Of a stretch of DNA of 64,000 nt, positions 46,746 through 57,037 are shown one piece after another (positions within the stretch are counted from its first letter, which is position 1; every line of letters starts with the position of its first letter). The notes under the pieces are model-generated. The model was not told where the DNA came from, did no database searches, and worked only from the letters and a program-made list of their open reading frames with translations. A program made the translations under genes and the position numbers. Source of the stretch: Codonopsis lanceolata (Eukaryota; Streptophyta; Magnoliopsida; Asterales; Campanulaceae). The stretch is taken from contig CM028377.1 in NCBI GenBank assembly GCA_013146195.2, forward strand, positions 160,282,302-160,346,301, in the 5' to 3' direction.

Positions 46746-47606
46746 CTAATAACATTCCTGGTGATGCAATATTGGGTATGTCATCATGTTCTGGGAAACA
46801 AACATTTTTTGGTTTACAATGGAATTCTTAGCAAGATCAACCCTTCTTTTGTGACAAAATGGTCTGATATGACTTGGTTCATAGCAGTAATGACACACAT
46901 ACCTCCCCTTCCTAGGTTTAGAATGTTTTACAAACCCTTCCTTTTGTTTTGGAGAAGAACATGAAGAAGATTCTCCCCCTCCTTTTACAAACACAATGGG
47001 TTTAAAACCTAGTCCAATAGTACACTCTTGACCAACACTATCAAGATTGGTCTTACCTCTATTCCCTTTGGACAAAGTCTCATTAGCCTTTTCAAGCTCG
47101 AATCTTAATTTTTCAATCTCATCATCTTTTTTGGCGAGCAAGGTTTCCAATCTAACTATGGATACCTTATGTTCATCATTATCATTTAAGAGAAAATGAA
47201 TTTGTTTATCCATAATTTTTATTTTGGCACACCTTTTTTGCCAATTAGCATATAAAGTCTTGTACTCCTTAATCAAATTAGTATCCTCACAATCAGATTC
47301 ATCATACTTTACACTTTCAGTGTTCTCAACTAAGATCTATCAATTGATGAGGCATCTGATGATGTATCATTGGCAGCCTCATCAAACAAAATCCGTTCAG
47401 AATTTTTATAAAGAGTGTTTGTCTCTTCAAAAACAGAAAACGTAATCGGATCTACCACATTTTTTTTTCTTCTTTACTATCACTAATAGTGGAGATAAAA
47501 TTCAAATTAAAACCCTTTTTCCATAACGTGTTGGCACATTGATTTGCGTAATGGCCATAGCCTGAACACGCACGATATTGAACATACTCAAGGTTTAGGG
47601 TACATG
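46746..47606 (-). pseudogene. gag: Sirevirus-like copia gag, N-terminus cut by LTR of C
   Basis: The open frame 47276-46746 has a coiled-coil-like helix (KKDDEIEKLRFELEKANETL) and a CCHC knuckle, CHYCYEPSHIRPFC. Upstream, across frame breaks, a second knuckle near 47550 (ACSGYGHYANQC) has lost its first Cys. Two knuckles plus a coiled coil are usual for Sirevirus gag. The gene stops at 47606, where the Athila-type LTR begins. Confidence 0.75.
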
Positions 47607-48869
47607 TGATGTCTTAAAAATTACCTCGCAAGTGCACGAGTCTAATGAAGTATAGATGTACGGTAGGAAAGGTCGAACCACAGAGAGAATATCAATTAGA
47701 CAGAATTTAATCAGAAAAGAAATAAAAACAATTTAACCTAAAAGGCGGGTTTTTGATTTGAATTAATTAATACTTAAAAATTAACTAAGTAAACTAATTA
47801 ATAAAAATAGCAGGAATCAAAGAATTATCGAAAACTAATATGTGGGGAGAATCTAGAAATTGGGATTCACTTGCATCGCCTCTTATTTGTATTTAAGTAA
47901 TGTATCTATCAAATTAAGGGTTCGTTCACTAGTGTAAAGGGTTGGGACTTACAGAGCGAGATTTGCAACCCTTAGTACCACGCCTTAACTATGTTTTCTT
48001 GATCCATCCACAAAGCATTTAAGGGTCCATTAAGATCACTAAGAACACACGGAAACCTAGATCTAACCTTAGCCCAATCAGGAAATAAAAAAGATCTATT
48101 TATCATTTAGGTTGGCCAATATATAATTCACGCACAATCATGCAGTTTATTATACCCAAGAGTTTATAGATTCACCAACACAGCCATTATGCAATAGTTT
48201 CACTATAAACCAGAGATAATTTAAATGATAAAAAATAATTGATAGAATATAAAATTATAATTAACACATAAGAATTGATACAGGTTACCTCCAATCCCTA
48301 GATGGAAGCGGTTAGTTCATCACATGCGATGAACAAATCATTATAAATGAGGAAAACATTATCAGTCTTCAATAATCGGCAATAAAAAGAAATCAAACAG
48401 TGTTTTTAGTCTTGAGAACGGCTCAAGAACTTGTCAAATTTGGATCCCTAAAGCTGTACTACTAGGTTTTATTTTTACTAGGTTAGACAATTTGAGAAAT
48501 TATAAAACTGCCCAGGCCAGAAATCGGGACCAAGCGTTCACTTGGTCCTTGGGTTGAGCGATCGTTCAATTACTTTTCGTCAGAAGCCAGCTACTGGAAA
48601 ATGCGCGCTCCCTTAAGGCTTTGGGCTGAGCGATCGCATAAGGGTTTTCTTTAGTTTTAAGCCTTGAACTTCCAACAATTAGCACTGAGGTCCCTAGTGT
48701 CTTCATTTTATGGATTAAAGGCCTGAAAGTCATCAATCTTCTCAAATTTAATCTGAAACTAATAAAGCACTAAAAACATAACCCATATCAGTAGCTTTAG
48801 AAACTCGTAGAAAAACACAATCTAAGTAGGAATATACACACAATAGATGTGTATAAAATACATCTATTA
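47607..48869 (-). mobile_element. Athila-type element C, 3' LTR
   Basis: On the minus strand it runs from 48869 (TAATAGATGTATTTTATACAC; TG mutated to TA) to TTAAGACATCA at 47607. It aligns with the LTRs of A and E in block order (start, 'gggttcgttcac' complement near 47930, 'ggtcgaacc' near 47672). It inserted in Sirevirus-like gag. Palindromic boxes lie at 48529-48630. Confidence 0.82.
48529..48569. promoter_or_regulatory. Palindromic boxes of the C LTR
   Basis: ACCAAGCGTTCACTTGGT (48529-48546) and TTGAGCGATCGTTCAA (48554-48569), each one mismatch from perfect. A further related box (GGGCTGAGCGATCGCATAAGG) starts at about 48623. Confidence 0.6.
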
Positions 48870-51156
48870 AATACCCCAAACTTGGACTTTGCTCGTCCAT
48901 GAGTAAACAAATAAATACAAAAGCAGTAAATAACAAAAATAAAAATACAAAAATAAAGAAAATCTTTTTGGAGAGTGACACTATTTACAGTCATTTAGAA
49001 ACCCATAAACTCAAGGAGACTCGAAAGAGCGACTCAACTATGCAGATAAATATAAAAGCAATTATAAGCTAAACTAACAAAGCAGAAATAATTAAAATCT
49101 TTTTGCTTTTATTCTCAAGTCTGGACAGTGCGAAAATTAAAGGTAGTCTTAAGCAATGATCTTCACATGTATAAGCACTACTCCTAGTACCAAATGGGTT
49201 CACTCTATCATGCAAATAGTACTATGATTATTCAACTTTGTGAACACCCACTCATATGGCATATCCATACTGAGACAGTTTAATCAAGCAAAACATAACA
49301 TTCATTCTTCCAAATTTTGAAATAGAAAAACGTACACAAACTAAAAAGGAGAATCTACCATTAATACCCAGTCATTCTACAAAAGAGAGAATATAAAGGA
49401 ATCAAAAATGCTTATACATCCATCTCATGCACTTCCTATGTATGAATACACTGCTTTTATCTCCCAGTTACTTGCAATAGCTAGGATTATGCTAACACAT
49501 TGAGCTCTACCAAGAAGTGTATAAATGAAGCATATATCAATTAAACATGTATTAATGAAATCAAGGAAGATACAGCATGATAAAGTGGCACTAGATCAAT
49601 AGGACTTCATTAAGCTTATAATGTAAGGCCAGCATAAAAGGGGTAGCAAAAAGAGGGAAAGAAATCCAAAGTGAGAGAGTGCAACTACCCAAAATCCTCA
49701 TTGCTTCCATTGCATGGATACATGCATTAGGCTAGGACCTAAAAAGATAAAGACTTGGGACATTTTTTCCCCAAACTTATATTTTACTATCTATTCCTTT
49801 CAAAACTAAGTGTCCAACTTTAAATTCTTTTTCTTTTTGGCTATGCCATCTTTTAATTTCTTTTTGCACTCATTTTTCTTGTTAATTGTCATCTTCTTCA
49901 CTCCGTTTCTTCTTCTTTTTCTTTTTTTCTCTTATTTTTTGATAACGGAACACAATGAAGAAGATGAAACTATAGGAGGATCCTTTGCAATGATAGTCCC
50001 ATGCAACATCAATTCCCAACCCAAGTTCTACTCTCTCCAAGGTAGACAATATTGTATAAGCTTTAAACGGTTAAGTTAATGTGGGTAAAAGAAATCATGT
50101 CGAATGGGGGTTGATGTGCCCTTTGCACACGCCATTCTTAAATTAAGCTCAAAATGGAACACTATGGATATAAATATAGATAGGTCAGGAAGCTAAAAGG
50201 CTCAAACGATCGAAATATGGCTTAAATCATGTCCTAGTGCCAAGTCATCATGCAAAATTCCATAGAAAATGAAATACAGTTATAAATATCATATACATAT
50301 ATGAAATGAAGAACAACTCCTAATGTGTTTGGCATAAGCATTCGCTAGAAAAAAATATTGGGAAATACAAGTCTGACATGTAATCACAGTTCAAAAGTGT
50401 GCTTGAGATATATTAGCAAGACAATTCCAAAAATTATAACTTTCATAAAAATAACCCAAAGTTACAAATCAATGCAACACTCATGTATAGATGGTTACTC
50501 ATCCTATTTAGGTGAACAAAACCAGTCTCTTAGAGAATGCAATGTGTATTATATACTAGATAAAAATGTCTAAATCCTTCAATAATGGGCGGGGCGGTAT
50601 AAGTATACAAAGGGGAATAATCATAGGAAATTTACACAACAAAGTAAATTCCAGAAGGATCAAGGAAGGAGTCATGCGGATCATAACATTAATCATCATT
50701 GACTAAAATTCTGCGCACAGACTCGAGAATAAATTTTCAAATATTTTCTAAAAAAAAAAATTGGAGGATGATGCTAATTGGAATAAGGCCAAATAAGCAG
50801 ACATCTATGAACTAAAACAACCATCTACTCATCTATTTCGAAGAAACTAAAATGGTCGCTTCCTTTGTCTCTGTATTTGACATCATCAACTCCTAAAATA
50901 AAAATAAGTAAAAGCAAGAAAATATGTAGGAGAAGAGATATAAGGGACACTAATTGTCCCATGTACATAGCAGGATTTACACAACAAGTTTCCAATTCTC
51001 ATTAGGCTAGGACCTGAAAAGACCCTGGACCTAAAATCTCGCCATCAAACATAAAATCATTTTTCCCTCAAAATGTTGGACAGGCCGATAAGGGAGTTGA
51101 TTTGTGAAGAGAGCGGAAAACAAGCGGCAGATCCACATAACGAAGGAAGACGCTAT
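48870..51156 (-). mobile_element. Athila C polypurine tract and 3' non-coding region
   Basis: The polypurine tract is AAGTTTGGGGTATT (48870-48884 complement). No gene lies in the remaining ~2.2 kb. Shared with A: a hairpin at 50102-50137, 'aaaagtgtgcttgagatata' at 50392, a polypurine copy at 49767-49780, and the phrase 'gctaggacct' twice (49732 and 51005), as in A (30590 and 31932). Confidence 0.72.
50102..50137 (-). promoter_or_regulatory. Conserved hairpin, copy in Athila C
   Basis: In element direction: GAATGG, CG, TGTGC, loop AAAGG, GCACA, bulge, CCATTC. The inner stem is 5 bp here; the outer 6 bp stem is intact. Confidence 0.55.
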
Positions 51157-52338
51157 TTAAGCATCGACTCCACGCGAGCCAGGACCACGTAACGAAGGAG
51201 GATGCCATTTAGGAACAGTTTCAGGCGGCATGTTGAGGTTGGAGGCAATGTTGTGGAAGAATTGGGTATTCCACCCATAGAAGTAGTAGTTTTGGTCATC
51301 CTGACCCTGCTCTATACGCTGCTCGAGCGCATCTAATCTCTGGTTGACATGCTGTTGAAGTATGTCTAGCCCATGGTCTACACGCTGATGTAGCGTGTCT
51401 AAACCTAGCTGGACCTCCACTAACTGGGTGGAAATCTCCTCCAAAGGATCCATCTCAAGATCCTCCTCAACGTCCTCAATTAGATCGACAGGGTGGCGGG
51501 CATAGGGTTGTCGTGTCCTATTTGTGATGCTCTTTTTGGCGACATTAGGCATCGGCTTGATACACTTTAAATCAAGAGTCCATTGGACTCCTATGCTAGC
51601 ACAGAGGCCGGTGATAATACTAGGTAAATTATATCCCGTGTTCACGGTCTTGTCAACCATGCCTCTAAGCTGCCTATTGATCAAATCAGCAATATCAATA
51701 GAACTCTTGGTCAAAATGGTCTAAATTAACACCGCCCTATTCCACATCACATCATATTGATGTGACGTAGGCATCACTCTTGCGCAAATAAATTTATAAA
51801 TTCCCTTGGCATGGGGAGTCAAGCAAGACTCCCTAATGGAACGAGGGTGACCAGCTGTCTCTGCTCGTCCATAGGTTCACTTCGACCCAGGCACGGCTAT
51901 CCTTTCACTAACAGTAGCCAAAGGCAAATTGTAAGGCAAATATGATTGATAAGTATCGTTTAGAATGACAGGTAGGCCATAAAACTCCCGGAAGGTGTCG
52001 GGACCAAAATAAACCAAATGACCCTAAACCCATGACCAGTTGGGGTCCTCACCCAAGACTCGTCCACTGTGAGCATAAAACTCAAGGACAATAGGACCAA
52101 CCGCTTCACCAGGAGCGGTATACAAATTTTCCCAACCATTTCTAGCGAAATAGGGAGTCAGCTGATAGCTCGCATAATCAAATCCTCTCTCTGAAAAAAT
52201 GGCTTTAGAATTAAAACTCTCTAAATAAACTTTAAAATGTTTAGTACAACGAAAATGGGCTGCATCAAATTCTAATGCCGGAGCAGAAGATGACGAAGCC
52301 CCAACGGTGTTCGATTTACTTCGTTTCTTAAGAGTCAT
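51157..52338 (-). pseudogene. Athila-type ORF3, element C
   Basis: One frame of about 393 codons from ATG 52338 to the stop before 51157, broken by stops at 52024, near 51880 and near 51722. The first part (MTLKKRSKSNTVGASS..) corresponds to the start in A. The middle keeps YKFICARVMPTSHQYDVMWN, the block shared with A. The last 100 residues are a long heptad-like helix (LDTLHQRVDHGLDILQQHV), longer than in A and likely a coiled coil. Function unknown. Confidence 0.65.
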
Positions 52339-52865
52339 TTTTCATTTATTTTAATAAAAAAAATTCCGCTCAAAACTCCTCTCAAATCACAAAACCCAAC
52401 CATGCTCAAAAAATAAACAAGTATAAAATACTTTAGAATAACAATTTAAGCTCAAGAATAAAATCTACAAGTAAAAATTTTATAATAGGGAGAAGGATAG
52501 AAGATACTTGCCAAAGGAGAAAAAAATTTAAAAGCTTAGTCGTCGGAAAATTCGCCGAAAACAATGGAGTTTGTCGGAATCCATCGGAGGTAAGAACACC
52601 ACGGATCGTGAAAAAAATGGCGGGGATTGTGAATGTATGATGAGAGAAGGTTGAATATTAAGTTTGGATTGAAAATAACGGGTAAATCGACTGGATTTGT
52701 AGAGAGAATGGAGAGAAAGTTCGTCATGTTTTGGAGTGAGGGAGAATAACTGTTCATCTTTTCTGATCAGTGCCCGAAGGATTTTAAATAACGGGACTGA
52801 GCGGTTGCTCAGCCCATTAAAACACCTATTAAAACCAGCATGCCCATGAAAACTTCGAACAGCTT
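52339..52865 (-). mobile_element. Athila C spacer and leader before ORF3
   Basis: In element direction it holds a GC palindrome CTGAGCGGTTGCTCAG (52797-52812), directly after it a TTATTTAAAA TATA-like stretch (52781-52790), then a pyrimidine-rich leader with CTCTCC repeats (52740-52560) and the ORF3 start. This is the same order as in A. Confidence 0.6.
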
Positions 52866-53792
52866 TTACCATAAAATGACTTCCACTTTGGCTGGATCAA
52901 CTTCAATTCCCCTCTTCGATACTATGTGTCCTAAAACAATTCCCTGGTTTACCATAAAATGACACTTTTCCCAACTAAGGGTCAGATTTGTTTTACAGCA
53001 TTGCTTAAGCACTAGAGTCAAATTATCGAGACACCTATCAAATGATTCACCAAACACAGAAAAATCATCCATAAAAACCTCAACGCATCTTACAACAAAA
53101 TAAAAAAAAAATAGAGAACGTGCATCTTTGAAATGTAGCTGGAGCATTACACAACCCAAAAGGCATCCTTCTATAAGCAAAAGTACCAAAGGGGCATGTG
53201 AATGTTGTCTTTTCATGATCTTCTGTGGCTATAGGGATTTGGTTATACCCGAAAAATCCATCTAAAAAGCAATAAAAATCGTACCCAACTAATCTTTCTA
53301 AAATTTACTCAATAAATGGTAACAAAAAATGATCTTTCTTAGTGGCAGCATTGAGCTTTCTCAGATCAATGCACATCCTATGCGCGGTGAAAATTCTTGT
53401 GGCACTAACTCATCCTTATCATTCTTAACTACTGTAATCCCAGACTTTTTAGGGACTACCTGAAGAGGACTAACCCACTTACTATCATATATTGGATAAA
53501 TCGTATACTCTCTTTATGTTCTTGCAAAACTTTTATCAACTTTTCTTCTTGCTCCACGGACAGATTAAAAGTAATAATTACAGGCAATGTTTCATTTTTT
53601 TCCTAGAAAAACATATTTTAAATTTGATGGTAAGGGTTTCAATTCCAAAATAGGTGATGATTCTATTGAAGAAACCAATTTTTCATTAAATTTCCCTAAC
53701 GACTCACGAGCAACTTGTTTAGTTGTTACTTTTTTCTTGTTCCTCAAAAAGTTTGGTTAGTTCAATCACTTCATCATTTTCAATAGCACCCT
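52866..53792 (-). pseudogene. Athila-type reverse transcriptase, element C
   Basis: The piece 53216-52866 contains VEVFMDDFSVFGESFDRCL, with F-M-D-D as the Athila form of the catalytic box, then SWEKCHFMVNQGIVLGHIVS and GIEVDPAKVEV. Upstream, through several frames to 53792, lie the remains of the earlier RT blocks. Right after the last motif the sequence passes, with a small deletion, into VRSFHGHAGFNRCF and then directly into the ORF3 leader, so RNase H and integrase are missing. The 5' end is cut at about 53792, where an LTR fragment of element D begins. Confidence 0.8.
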
Positions 53793-53884
53793 AACCGTTT
53801 TATTGTGTGTATTGATATTTGTACTCATGTTAATTAGTACTTAATCTTTTGGGAGCTGACTTGTGTTAGTCACGCCTTGTGTAT
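53793..53884 (+). mobile_element. Element D, 5' LTR fragment left of the E insertion
   Basis: It matches family I at about 23470-23550 ('tactcatgtt..ttagta..aacttgtgttagtc'). The LTR is truncated on its left against the C element and continues at 61927. Its last bases, TGTAT (53880-53884), are the left target duplication of E. Confidence 0.75.
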
Positions 53885-55149
53885 TGATGACTGTATTTTA
53901 TACACAGTTATTGGGTATTATTCCGGCTTAAATTATGTTATTTCTCAAGGTTTTTGTTGTCTAATATATGTTTTAGTGTTGTTTTATAGTTTCCGGGACT
54001 TTTGGAATAATTATGCAAAATATAGGCACTTTTAGCTGAATTGAAAAACTTAAGGGACAAAAGTGCAAAATCTGGAAACTTGAAGTGTAAAAGCTGAAAA
54101 TCAGATTTTTATCATCCAAAATCAGCCACCACTTTGGTGATATATTTGCATTAGGAAACGTGAAGTCCTATTTTAATTCTTTTTAGTGTTGTAATTATAT
54201 TGTATCTCATTTTCCTTCTTGTTGTAGGATTAATTAGGTATAAATAGATCCCTTTAGGTTAGGAAAAAAAAAGAGAAGTTCTGTATTATTTTTCTTTGTC
54301 TATGAAGAAAGATTCTCCAATAATGGTTCAAGGTTTTGTATTTTCAATTATGGAGAACTAACTTCATAATCTAGGAATTTGAGGTAACTTGTATCGAATC
54401 CATTGTTTTATATTAATTCTTATTCATACAATTCTTGTTGATCATGATGTTTATCAATCCCTTTATTAACTCGCTTTGAACAAATGAATGTAATCGCAAG
54501 TGATAAAGGCCTAGAGGAGGGGGTAACTGCATGACCAAAATGCATATGTCGTATACTGACTCACCATCATGATAAATTGAACCTATCGATGCACGAGAGT
54601 GATAAGTTAGGGTCAGGTTCATATGTCATATACTGACTCACTATCATGATAAATTGAACCTATCGATGCACGAGAGTGATAAGTTAGGGCCAGGTTCATA
54701 TATATGACCTAAGTGACAGTTAGGTTCCATATGTTCTTGTGCCTAGGATATAGAATGAATGAATTATTTGGAGATGGAGACTGAACGGTAATTTGACAGG
54801 CTATATCTATCTTTCGTGAACGAACCCAAGGTATTGAATGATATTTTATTTAAATGAACAATATAGTAGATACAAGTGAATCCTAATTCCTAGGCGATTT
54901 ACAAATCTTTGATTTATCTCATATTTATCATGTTTTGTTAGTTAGGTTATTTTATTGCTTTCTAGTTAATTTAATTTAAAAAAAAAAAAACCAAAAAAAC
55001 CCCATTAGTTATTAATTGCTTTATTTTAATAGATTAGTTAAATTTACTTTAATCAAATCCAAATCTCTGTGGTTTGACCCTTGCTTCCCAAACTATTCTA
55101 CAATAGTCTTGTCCACTTGTAAGGAAATAATTAAAATAAGACACGATCA
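53885..55149 (+). repeat. Element E, 5' LTR (1265 bp)
   Basis: It starts TGATGACTGTATTTTATAC and ends GACACGATCA. TATAAATAG is at 54239. It differs from the 3' LTR mainly by an extra tandem copy of a 77 bp unit (54543-54619 and 54620-54696). Confidence 0.93.
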
Positions 55150-55155
55150 AGTTTT

Positions 55156-55173
55156 TGGCATCGTTGCCAGGGG
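55156..55173 (+). other. Primer binding site, tRNA-Asp-like
   Basis: TGGCATCGTTGCCAGGGG, six bases after the LTR. It resembles the TGGCGCCGTTGCCGGGG form used by Athila-type elements, with two substitutions and one extra A. Confidence 0.7.
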
Positions 55174-55311
55174 TTTGTTATTTTGATTTAGTTAATTTAG
55201 CTTTTCTTTTATTATTTTCATTTTTATTTAAAAAATTCTTAAAAAAGTTAATAATAATAAATTCCAAAAATTATAAAAAAAATATAAATAAATAAAAATT
55301 CTTTTAAAAAA

Positions 55312-56581
55312 ATGGCGTACAATAATTATTATTAGGGTATGGAAAGTTACGCACCTATGAGAGCCACAAATGAATATGCCTACCGAAATGCTAGAATAAA
55401 TCAACCATCTTTTCCGTCCTATCATAATAACTATAATGAGCCACCCTATTATAATCTGTCCTTTTATAATGAGCCTCCTCCTTATTCGTCCTATTATAAT
55501 GAGCCCCCTTTTTATTGTCATCAACCCTCTTTTTCTTCGCCCAGTGATCCCAGTGTGTTAGAAGATATTGCATATATGGAAGAACTAATTAAAACTCGCA
55601 AAACCCAATATGCAATCCAAAAAGCTTCAATTGCTCATGAACCTTATTCTTATTCGTCTTACCTTAAAAAGCAAGAACTAGAACAAAACTATAAGTTTTT
55701 GGCAAATTTCGAAAGAAGGTTAAATGAGGTAAAGAAACAATATCAAGTAAATGATCCAACACCTTTAGATGAAGAAGTTCCAAAGTTAGATGGAGCTAGC
55801 AAAGCTCAATCTGTTATTAACAAATATTTGCTAGAAGAGATAGAAAATATAAGGAATCAACTTGCAAAAGTTAACGAAGAAAGAGAAGAGGTAAGTAACC
55901 TTATTCAACCTCCTGATGTGCCTGATAAAGTAGATAATTCTGATAAAGAAGCTGAAAAAGATAAAAGTGAAAATAATCAAGAAAAAGATGAAAAAGTAGC
56001 ACTAGAAGTGCGAGAGAAGGAGTTGATTCCTAAAGATGATGAGATACCTATGGAAGTCTCTAAGTGGGAATATAATATAGAAAGGGATAAAGGAAAAACA
56101 AATATTGAGGAAAAAAAATTTGGAAGTAATAGATGAGCCGATTGAAAAAGATGATGAGTTGATTTTAGAATCCCAAGATTTTTCACAAATTGACCCGCCT
56201 CATTGTTCACAAGAAACCGAAGAAATTTCGGAGATTGAAATTAAAATTTATTCTCCAATTTATTCTCCGCTAGACACATATGTGGAGTTAGGGACGTCTT
56301 CTTCATATTTTCTTGAAGAGAATCAAGAACCTATTTTAGAGATATATGAGGATGAGCAATGTTGTGATGAAATAGTGGTGGAAATTCCGGATAGGATTAC
56401 ATTGGAAGATTTCAGAGTGAAATTACCCGTCCCCAAATCAATTAAATGGCCATCGAGAAAAGAAAATTTCGCCAAGGAAGTGTTTGGTTTCAATGGTCTA
56501 AAATTAAGACACTGCATGAGTGGTGGATTTTATGGACCAAAAATGTGTGCATTCCTAAGTGATCCGGCGATGCCTTCTTAG
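55312..56581 (+). pseudogene. Gag-position ORF of element E, frameshifted
   Basis: I cannot assign this protein to a Pfam-type domain. The true start is probably the ATG at 55312 (MAYNNYY), with an in-frame TAG at 55333 (a likely Gln codon). The open frame then runs 55339-56136 and continues in another frame (56105-56581) after a run of eight A near 56110-56117, so one base was gained or lost there. Residues 25-70 hold Tyr/Pro-rich repeats around NEPP (four copies). About 75-130 and 160-200 are helical, Lys/Glu/Gln-rich. About 200-260 is very acidic and basic. The last 60 residues look globular (KWPSRKENFAKEVFGFNGLK). No CCHC knuckle is present. It may be a gag-derived RNA-binding protein. 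Confidence 0.6.
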
Positions 56582-56921
56582 TTAAAAAGAGGATTTAAGT
56601 CAAGCTAATGACTATAACTTAGAATTATTTCTAACCCTTATCTCTTTGTATTTATCGTCTTACTTTTTGAATCACTCGTTAGAGTCTTCTCGAGTTTGTG
56701 GGTTTATAGGGGAGTGTTAATAGTGTCACCCTCACAAAAAGATTTTATTTTTTATGTATTTATATGCACTAATTTTATTTTTAGTTTTTGTAGATTTTTG
56801 TTTTAGTTTAAACAGGTTAAAGGATGCTAAAAAAGTATAATTTACGGAATCAAATGAAATTTATGAACCAATTTATGACTGAAATCAAGAAAAAACAAAG
56901 TCCAGGGGCTTAATTGAAATT

Positions 56922-57037
56922 ACCTTGCGGCCGTAAGGCCAATTACCCTTGCAACCGCAAGGTCTCTAGAGACTGCTTTAATTTTTGAAGTCTTAAAAAT
57001 GCGGCCGCATCCGCTAAAAACCTTGCAATCGCAAGCT
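56922..57037. promoter_or_regulatory. GC palindromes in the interior of E
   Basis: ACCTTGCGGCCGTAAGGC (56922-56939), CCCTTGCAACCGCAAGGT (56946-56963), perfect ATGCGGCCGCAT (56999-57010) and ACCTTGCAATCGCAAGCT (57020-57037). The first, second and fourth match the A boxes; the third matches the core of the Tekay-type LTR boxes. Confidence 0.7.
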
